Positions 51,718-62,200 of a DNA stretch of 64,000 bases are shown here, piece after piece. The stretch comes from Sapria himalayana (taxonomy: Eukaryota > Streptophyta > Magnoliopsida > Malpighiales > Rafflesiaceae). Position numbers and translations under genes: made by a program. The notes beneath the pieces were generated by a model that saw nothing but the letters and a program-made list of their open reading frames with translations, was not told the DNA's origin and did no database searches. The first letter of the stretch is position 1, and every line of letters starts with the position of its first letter. The DNA lies in the NCBI GenBank assembly GCA_029783825.1, contig JAREIK010017835.1:25336-89335 (forward strand), written 5' to 3'.

Positions 51718-54200
51718 TAATTAAAATAATTTATTTTGTTCCTCTCTCAACTCTAGAATGATTGCTAAAGCTCTAACCAAAATAATAGGAGCTTTTACTT
51801 TATCTCTATTATGTCTCATCATATTTGATGTTGAATCTCTAGGCTATCAAAAGTAATTTGACTTCTGTACGCTAACAGACCAGACCAAAGTTGTACCCCT
51901 AGGTGTTCAAATAGCTAGTTGTTGAGGATGCTATTAATATTGATTATTGTAATTTCTTCTAAAATATCTCTCATGCACATACCCAAAGCATTTTTTTTAA
52001 AACATAGTTCACCTCTAAAAAAATAACAACCTTCTAGCCTATAAGAACAAACTTGCCCCATAAACACAGAGCAGGGCAAGAAGTATGGGCTCGCTTTCAA
52101 TCAAGAATCAAAAAATTTATTTTATCGGCATGTCTAAACCCCTTTTTTATATCCTCATGGATATGAAGAGTATCATTTTTTCTTTTTATATTAAATGAGT
52201 TATGTATACAAGCTCACAATACCCAAAAAGGTGTAAATGAATCATATTCTAATGTATAAAAGGGTTTAATCATTGCTCAAAATATTAGTCTTGCATATTG
52301 ACACTTGATGTTGCAAATCAAAGGAAAAACCATAGTGATATTTCCAATCCCAAGAATTTTAGCAATAGAAAGTTATAAAGAGTAGTACTCGAGCTTTAAC
52401 TATTTCTAAGGTCATGAATTTTCCTCTCGATGAATGTCCAAAGTTAGAATCATTCCTAGTGCAATGAATTTGCAATATAAAGATAAAATGCACAACCTAT
52501 GGTCATATCCAATACTATGACCCAGCATTATAGTGATTAAATATGTATTCATGATCATTCCTAGTGCCATAACAATATGTTTAACAGAGAGACAAGTTAT
52601 GGCATATTCTCATCGATACGATTTTGTGTTCTAGAGACAAAATATACAATCATGACCATTGTTAATGCTACAATAATCAAAGCAAGAAAGAGACCGAATC
52701 CATAACTCACCCCTTGAGTCATAACTTTGTGTTACATATACAAAAAGATAAATCTGTGACATTCCTAAAAATTCTGAATTTCTATTTAAATTTAACACTT
52801 AGTCATTTGATTATAAAAGTGCAAAACATGAGATTTAGGATTTAGGGTTTATGGTCCAGGGTTATAGTTTATGGTTTAAAGTTTAGGATTTAAAGTTTAT
52901 GGTTTATGTTTTTTTTTGTTTTTTTTTGGAAAATACATACTTTATTTATCATTTAGGCACACAACTTACAAAGGACTAAAAAGCTGACTAATTTAGGCCA
53001 GCCCACCAAATCCTATGCACCTTAATGATTCTATGCTTAAAATACATAAAAAACATAATACCTAATAATTCCAAGCATACGAATACAACTAAAATCACCT
53101 GTCATTCCCGGACATCAGAGTTGGCATTGAGTCATTATGCGATTTGCGTCCTTTCCATTCGGATTTGTCCAAGCCTTTTGGAGGAACCCGAATGATGCAC
53201 CATATTAAAACTATGCAAATATAAGATTGTGAATGTGCATGTCATGCAACATCAAGCATTTGCCTATGTCATTGCTATGCAATAGAATACATGTAAAACT
53301 GAATACCCATAAATCGACTAGTCCATATCTACGGCACTTTGTCAATTGATTCTCACCTTTGTTTTCCACATTCTTTTGCTCCAATGATCCTCAAAAGAGT
53401 ATCTCTTGGGTTAGAATGCTTCCTCCTCGAGCTCCAAGAAGTGGATGTATATTACAGCGACAAAATAACAAAAAATATGCATGCATCGGTGTGCATGTGT
53501 GATAAGGACCATCTCATAGTCTAATTATCTAAGTGTACAACCAAGCTAGAATACAAGTAAAGTTACAAAATGCTATAAAGATCGGTCTTTTTCTCCCGGG
53601 AGTGTAGCATCGCCTAATGTGAATTTACAAAATGCATTAGTGGTCCCCACTTAGAGAAACTCATGGGTCCAATTTCCCCCATTGCATGCTACATAGAGAA
53701 TAGACAATATTGTATGTGTGAGTATGTCATGATCCGTCTCTACAAGTACATGGTGCATACAAAGTCCAAAATACAAATAAGACTGCAAACATAAACTACA
53801 AGTTTGAATATTTCGCTCTCGTGTGGCTGGTATGGACTCCATTGACTGGCCCTGCTTGATGATGCTTCGGATTTGTCCGACTATCCAATTAATCATGGAT
53901 TATCCACTACTCTTGTTGGGCGACGGTTGGGTGGCCCTCTATCCTGCCTGACAGGGCTAGTGGGACCCACTCCAAGCTACTTCTGGGTTTACTCCAGCTT
54001 AGTTTGCTCGGTCTCGTCAGTTTTTTTGAGTTTTATCATCCCAGCTTGCTAGTGGGGCCCTCTACAAGCTGGTGGCCCATACTTCCGACTACTTCCAGGA
54101 CTTGCTCGCCCCTCTAAATGCTACACCAAAATTGACAAGAATATGTGCACGTGTGTACTGTGGTCCATTGCTATGTGTGTGTGGTGTAATAGTATTAGGG
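51718..54200 (+). repeat. interspersed 2.5-kb module, copy 5
   Basis: Full-length copy, about 2,483 bp. The telomere-like tract is at about 52834-52909, followed by a T tract to about 52928 and TTTATT at about 52940. The donor-like site has drifted (cacctttgttttcc on the plus strand). The roughly 80-codon minus-strand ORF of the other copies is frameshifted here by a 2-nt loss near 52592. The ORFs at 51915-52100 (minus), 53339-53524 (plus) and 53651-53896 (minus) are unrecognised. It joins the 8-nt block at 54201. Confidence 0.85.
52834..52909 (+). repeat. degenerate telomere-like heptamer tract, module copy 5
   Basis: Units tttagga, tttaggg and tttatgg are in register 7, with a 6-mer at the fifth unit as in copy 3. 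One unit has decayed to tccaggg. Confidence 0.75.
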
Positions 54201-55107
54201 ATTAGGAGTTAGTAATTTAAGTATTTAGGTATTTTTTGGTTTATAGGTTTTATTTAAATAATTAAATAACAAAAAAATTATTTTTATGATTTTTTCTCAT
54301 TTTCATGGTTATAACAATTGAAAATATTATAATTTTTAATTTTTTTTCAAATGTTAATACAGTATTTAATTATAATAATCATAAAAATTAAATATCATGT
54401 AAATTCAATATAAATAATTTTATTGATCGATATTATAATACTGATCATAAAATAGATTAATAAACTATTATTAATAAGATAGATATTAATTAAAATATAT
54501 TTGCAAAACCTAAAATGATTCAAAATCAAAGTAAAATATATTAATAAATAATAATTTTTTATTTTTAAATTTTTGATTCTTTTTATAAGCTTATAAATTT
54601 TTTTGATGTAGATAAATTATTTAAATTATATTTGACTCATTCATAATTTTATTTTGCAATTAATATTTAAATATAAATAAACTTATAAATAATTAAAATG
54701 AATACAAATAAAAATGAGATTTATAATTAATTATTTAGGGTATACCGGTTTAATGGTTTAAGTATTTAGGAGTTAAGGAGTTTAGTGATTTAAGTGTTTA
54801 GGCATTTAATAGTTTATATGTTTTATTTAAATAATGAAATAACAAAAAAAAATTTATCAATTTTGATGGTTATAAACTTTATAAATATAATAATTTTAAT
54901 TATTTTTTCAAATGTGAATACAATATTTAGTTATAATAAACTTAATAATTATATATCGTGTATATTAAAAATAAACAATTTTATAATAGATATTAATAAA
55001 CTAAATATAAATATAAATATAATAAAGATCAAAAAATCAATTAATAAACTATTATTTATTGATAGATATTTATATATATTTATAAATACTTAAACCTTTA
55101 AAGATGG

Positions 55108-55203
55108 TTTAAATGTTTAAGTATTTAAGGGTTTTGGGGTTTTGGGGTTTAGGAGTTTAATGATTTAAGAATTTAGGTATTTAGTAGTTTATAGGTTTTA
55201 TAT
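55108..55203 (+). repeat. 8-nt telomere-like block, 12 full units (after module copy 5)
   Basis: 96 bp in exact 8-nt register. It has two consecutive ttttgggg units where the blocks after copies 1 and 2 have one. Confidence 0.85.
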
Positions 55204-57794
55204 AAACAATAAAATAACAAAAAATTTAATTTTGTGATTTTATCTCATTTTTAATGATGATAACCTTAAAAAATAAAATAATTTTTAAATTATTTTCAAA
55301 TGTAAATATAATATTTAGTTATAATAATCTTTATTATTATATATCATGTAAATTCAGTATAAACAATTTTATTGATAAATATTCTAATAATGATCAAAAA
55401 ATAAATTAATAATCTATTATTAATAAGATAGATATCAATTAAAATATAATTACAAAACCAAAAATAATTCAGAAGCAAAGCAAAATATATTACTATATAA
55501 TAATTTTTTGTTTTGAAAATTTTTTTTCTTTTAAAAAGTTTGTCTATAATTTTTTGATGAAAAATAATTTATATAAATTATTTTTGTCTAGCTCAATTTA
55601 TTTTGTGATTAATATTTATATATAAATAAACAAATAAATAATTAAAATTAATATTTAAAATTATAATGAAAAAAAATGAGATTTATTATTTTTTATTTAG
55701 GGATACTATTTTAATTTAAATTAGATCTATCTCACTAATAATTTATTTTGTAATTAATATTTTTATAAAAAATAAACTAATAAATAATTAAAATAAAAAT
55801 TTAAAATTATACTGAATAAAAATTAAAATGAGATTTATGAATTATTATTAATGTTTACCAGTTTAATGGTTTAAGTATTTAGAGGTTTTTTCATTTATGA
55901 GTTTAGAGATTTATGTTTTTAGGAATTTAGTGGTTTATAGGTTTTATTTAAAAAATGAAATAACAAAATATTTTTGATATTTTTTCACATTTTCAATGGT
56001 TATAACCTTTGAAAATATAATAATTTTAATTTTTTTAAAAAATTTGAATATAATATTTAGTAATAATAATCATTATAATTATATATAATATAAACTAAAT
56101 ATAAACAATTTTATTGATAGATATGATATCAATTATCAAAAAATAAATTTATATGCTATTATTAATATGATAGATATAAATTAAAATATAATTAAAAAAC
56201 CTAAATGATTCAAAATCAAAGTAAAATTTATTACTAAATAATAATTTTTTTTTGTTTTTGCATCATTTTATAAGATTATATGTTTTTTTGATGAAAAATA
56301 TATTATTTAAATTATATTTGTATCCCTCATAATTTATTTTGTAATTAATATATATATAAATTATTTAAATTATATTTAAGGTTTACGAGTTTAAAAGTTT
56401 AAGTATTTAGGGGCTTCGGGGTTTAGGAGTTTAGATATTTATGTATTTAGGCATTTAATGGTTTATAAGTTTTATTTAAATGATGATATATAAAAAAATT
56501 TATTTTTGTTATTTTTTCTCATTTTTGAAGGTTATAAACTTTGAAAATATAACAATTTTTAAATTTTTTGTATATGTGAATACTATGTTTAGTTATGATA
56601 ATCTTAATAATTATATATCATGTAAATTCTAATTAAACAACAATATTGAAATATATTATATTAATGATCAAAAAATAAATTAATAAACTATTTTTAATCA
56701 GATAGATATTATTTTAAATATATTTGCAAAACGTAAATTTATTCAAAATAAAAGTAAAATATATTACAAAATAATACTTTCTTTGATTTTTTTGCTTCTT
56801 TTTATAAGTTTATATTTTTTGTTATTAAAAGTAAATTATTTAAATTATATTTGTCTTCCTCATATTTTATTTTTAATTTATAATTCTATAAAAATAAACT
56901 AATAAATAATTAAAATAAATATTTATAAATATAGTGAATACAAATAAAATAAATATTTATTATTTTTTATTTAGGAAATACTAGTTTAATGGTTTAAGTT
57001 TTTAGGCATTTTGGGGTTTAGTGATTTAAGTGTTTAGGCCTTAAGTGATTTATAGATTTATTTAAATAATTGAAAAATAAAAAATTTAATTTTTTGATTT
57101 TTTTTAATTTTTGAAGGTTATAACCTTTGAAATATAATAATTTTTAATTTATTTAAATGTGAATAAAATATTCAGTAATAATAATCTTTATAATTATATA
57201 TAATGTAAACTCAATATAAATCATTTTATTAATAGATATTATAATAATGATCAATAAAAAATTTATAAACTATTATTAATAAGAATGATATAAATTAAAA
57301 TATAATTGCAAAATCTAAAATGATTCAAAATAGAAATAAAATATATTACTAAATAATAAATTTTTGTTTTAAAATTTTGCCTCTTTTTCTAAAGATATAA
57401 TTTTTTTTTGATGAAAAATAAATTATTTAAATTAGATCTGTCTCACTAATAATTTATTTTCTAATTAATATTTCTATAAAAAAAAACTTATAAATAATTA
57501 ATATAAAAATTTAAAATTATACTTAATAAAAATTAAATTGAGATTTATGATTTTTTATTAATGTACACCTTTAATTGTTTAAGTATTTAGTGGTTTTGTC
57601 GTTTAAGAGTTTAGCAATTTATGTTTTTAGGCATTAAAGGCTTATAGGTTTTATTTAAACAATAAAATAACAAAAAAAATTTGTAATTTTTTCTCATTTT
57701 CATAGGTTATAACCTTTGAAAATATAATAATATTTAAATTTTTTTGAAATGTGAATACAATATTTAGTTATAATAATATTAATAATTATATATC

Positions 57795-57828
57795 ATATAA
57801 ACTCAAAATTTAAATTTTGAGTTTATAT
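57795..57828. repeat. perfect 34-bp palindrome in an aberrant insertion
   Basis: Half-site ATATAAACTCAAAATTT followed by its exact reverse complement with no spacer. It lies where normal monomers read atcatataaattcaatataaa. About 80 bp of further A+T-rich inverted sequence follows, including caattttttt / aaaaaaattg arms, before the monomer resumes near 57900. It looks like a fold-back event within one monomer. Confidence 0.85.
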
Positions 57829-58097
57829 TAATTAAAAAATTTAAATTTAAATTTTGAAATGTTAATACAATTTTTTTTGAAAAAAATTGTAATTTTTTCC
57901 ATCAATAAAGAATTTTATTGATAGATAATATAATAATGATCAAAATTTAAATTAAAACACTATTAATAAAAACATTGATATTAATTAAAAAATATTTACC
58001 AAACCCAAATTGATTCAAAATTAAAGTAAAATATATTACTTGATAATAATTTTTAATTTTTAAATTTTTACTTCTTTTATAATCATATATTTTTTTT

Positions 58098-58201
58098 GAT
58101 TAAAAATAAATTAATTAAAATATATATCTCTCTCTCATAATTTATTTTTGATTAAAAATAAATTAATTAAAATATATATCTCGCTCTCATAATTTATTTT
58201 G
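58098..58201 (+). repeat. 52-bp tandem duplication within a monomer
   Basis: Two adjacent nearly identical copies start at gattaaaaat (58098 and 58150), each carrying ctctcataatttatttt. It is present in one monomer only, so it is a recent local slippage or unequal exchange event. Confidence 0.85.
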
Positions 58202-59184
58202 TTATAAATATTTCTATAAAAATAATCTAATAAATAATTAAATGAATATTTAAAATTAAAATAAATAGAAATAAAAAATAGATTTATTAATTTTTATGTA
58301 TTATATAGCGGTTTAATGGTTTATGTATTTAGGCACGGGCCTTAGGAGTTAACTGATTTTACTGTGTATGCAATTAGTGGTTTATAGGTTTTATTAAAAA
58401 ATTAAAATAATAAAATATTTATTTTTATTATTTTTTGATATTTGCAAAGGTTATAACATTTGAAAATATAATAATTTTTAAATTATTTTCAAATGTGAAT
58501 TCAATATTTAGTTATAATAATCATTATATTTATATATCATATAAATTCAATATAAACAATATTATTGATAAATATTCTAAAAATGATCAAAAAAATAAAT
58601 TAATAATCTATTATTAATAAGATATATATCACTTAAAATATAATATAAAAACCTAAAATGATTCAGAAGAAATCAAAATATATTACTAGATAATAATTTA
58701 TTGTTTTGAAATTTTTTTTTCTTTTAAAAAGTTTTTCCATATTTTTTTTGATGAAAATTAATTTATATAAATTATATTGTCTAACTCAATTTATTATTTA
58801 ATTAATATTTATATAAAAATAAACAAATAAATAATTAAAATGAATATTTAAAATTATAATGAAAACATAATATTGAGATTTATTATTTATTATTTTGGGT
58901 ATTCCAGTCTAATTTAAATTAGATCTATCTCACTAATAATTTATTTTTTAATTAATATTTCTATAAAATAAACTGATAAATAATTAAAATAAAAATTTAA
59001 AATATACTGAATAAATATTAAAATGAGATTTATTAATTATTATTAATGTATACCAGTTTAATATTTTAAGTATTTAGAGATTTTTTAGTTTATGACTTTA
59101 GCGGTTTATGCTTTTAGACATTTAGTGGTTTATCAGTTTTATTTAAACAATGAAATAACAAAAAATTATTTTTGATATTTTTTC

Positions 59185-59215
59185 ACATTTTCAAAGGTTA
59201 TACCTTTGAAAATGT
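59185..59215. repeat. variant monomer core with matched arms and deleted centre
   Basis: Arms ACATTTTCAAAGGT (59185-59198) and ACCTTTGAAAATGT (59202-59215) flank TAT. The right arm has G where related monomers have A (gaaaatat), and this G pairs with the C of the left arm. One base of the centre is lost. Confidence 0.75.
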
Positions 59216-62200
59216 AATTATTTTAAAATTTTTTAAAAATATGAATACAATATTTAGTAATAATAATAAGTATAATTATATATAATATAAACTAAATATA
59301 AACAATTGTATTAATAGATATGATATCAATTATCAAAATATAAATTAATATGCTATTATTAATATGATAGATATAAATTAAAATATAATTGCTAAACCTA
59401 AAAATATTCAAAATCCAAGTAAAATTTATTACTAATAATATTTTTTTTTGTTTTTGCTTTTTTTATACGCTTATATTTTTTTTTGATGAAAAATAAATTA
59501 TTTAAATTATATTTGTATCACATATATATTTTATTTTGTAATTAATATTTTAATACATTATTTAAATTATATTTAAGGTTTACGAGTTTAAAGGTTTAAG
59601 TATTTATGGGCTTTTGTGTTTAGGAGTTTAGAGGTTTAAGTGTTTAGGCATTTAGTGGTTTATAAGTTTTATTTAACAAAGTTATAACAACAAATTTATT
59701 TTTATTATTTTTAAAATTTTTGAAGGTTATAACCTTTGAAAATATAAAATATTTTAATTTTTTTTCAAATGTAAATATAATATTTAGTTATAATAATCTT
59801 AATAATTATATGTCATTAAATTCAATATAAATAATTACATTCCTAGATAGTATAATAATGATCAAAAAAAATTTAATAAACTATTATTAATAAGATAGAT
59901 ATTATTTAAAATATATTTGAAAATCTAAATTTTTTCAAAATCAAAGTAAAATATATTACTAAATAATAAATTTTTTAATGTTTTCCTTTTTTTATAACTT
60001 TATATTTTTGTTATTATAAATAAATTATTTAAATTAATTTGTCTTAGTCATAATTTATTTTGTAATTTATAATTCTATAATAATAAACTTATAAATAATT
60101 AAAATAAATATTTAAAATTATAATGAATACAAATAAAATTGAGATTTATTATTTATTATTCAGGATATATAGGTTTAATGGTTTAAGTATTTAGGTGTTT
60201 TTGGGTTAAGGAGTTTAGTGATTTAAGTGTTTAGACCTTTAGTGATTTATAGTTATTATCTAAAGAATTAAAAAATAAAAAAATTTAATTTTTTGAATTT
60301 TTTTAAATTTTTGAAGGTTGTAACTTTTGAAAATATAATAATTTTTAATTTTTTAAAATGTGAATATAATATTTACTTATAATAATCTTAATAATTATAT
60401 ATAATGTAAACTAAATATAAATAATTTTATTAATAGATATTATAATAATGATCAATAAATAATTAAATAAACTAGTATTAATAAGAATGATATAAATTAA
60501 AATATAATTGTAGAATCTAAAATAATTCAAAATCAAAATAAGATTTATTACTAAATAATAATTTTTTATCTTAAAAATTTTTCCTCATTTTATAAGCATA
60601 TATATTTTTTTTGAAGAAAAATAAATTATTTAAATTATATCTGTCTCACTAATAATTTATTTGGATTTTAATATTTCTATAAAAATAAATTGATAAATAA
60701 TTAAAATGAATATTTAAAATTATAATGAATACTAATAAAAAAAAGATATATGATTTATTATTTAGTGTATACCTTTTTAATGGTTTAGGTTTTTTGTGGT
60801 TTTGGGGTTAATGAGTTTATTGATTTTAATGTTTCCACATTTAGGTGTTTATAGGGTTTATTTAATCAATGAAATAACATAAATTTATTTTTATGAATTT
60901 TCGTGATTTTCAATAGTTATAACCCTTGAAAATATAATAATTTTTTCATCTTTCTAAAATATGAATGCAATACTTAGTTATAATAATCTTAATAATTATA
61001 TTTGATGTAAATTTAATATAAAAAATTTTATTAATATATATTATTATAATGAACGAAAAATAAATTAATAAACTATTATTAATAAGATAGATATTAATTA
61101 AAATATATTTGAAGAACCCAAAGTAATTCAATATCAAAGTAATTTATTTTACTAAATAAAATTTTAAATTTTTGAAATTTTATTTATTTCTATAAGGTTA
61201 TTTTTTTCATAAAAAATAATATATTTAAATTATATGTCACACTCATTATTTATTTTGTAATTAATATTTCTATAAAAATAAACTAAAAAATAATTAAAAT
61301 GAATATTTAAAATTATAATGAATAGAAATAAAAATCAAATTTATTATTTATAATTTAGGTTATATAGGTTTAATGGTTTAAATATTTAGGGGGTTTTGGT
61401 GTTAAGGAGTCTAGATATTTAAATGATTATGCATTTAGTGGTTTATATGTTTTATTTAGATAATAAAATAATAAAAAATTTATTTTTGTGATTTTTTATC
61501 ATTTTTTAAGGTTATAACCATTGAAAATATAATAATTTTTAAATTTTTTTCAAATGTAAATATAATATTTAGTTATAATAATCATAATATTTATAAGACA
61601 TTTAAATTCAATATAAGTAATTTTATTGATATATATTATAATAATTATCAAAAAATAAATTAATAAACTATTATTAATAAGATTAATAATAATTAAAATA
61701 TAAATACAAAACTTATAATGATTCTAAATTAAAGTAAAATATATTATTAAATGATATTTTTTGTTTTTAAATTTTTACTTATTTTTATAAGCTTATATTT
61801 ATTTTTGATTTAAAATAAATTATTAAAATTATATTTGTATCACTCTTTATTCATTTTGCAATTAATATTTGTATAAAAAATAAACTAATAAATAATTAAA
61901 ATGAATATTTAAAATTATAATGAATAAATTAAAATGAGATTATGATTTATATATGTGGTATACTAGTTTAATGGTTTGATTATTTAGGAGTTTTGTCATT
62001 TAGGAGTTTGGCAATTTATCTTTTAAGGCATTTAGTGGTTTATAGGTTTTATTTATATAATAAAAATTTAAAATTCTTTTTTTGATTTTTTCTGATTTTC
62101 AAAGGTTATAAACTTTGAAAATAAAATAATTTTTAAAATTTTTTGAAATGTGAATACAATGTATAATTATATTAATCTTACTAATTATATATCATATAAA

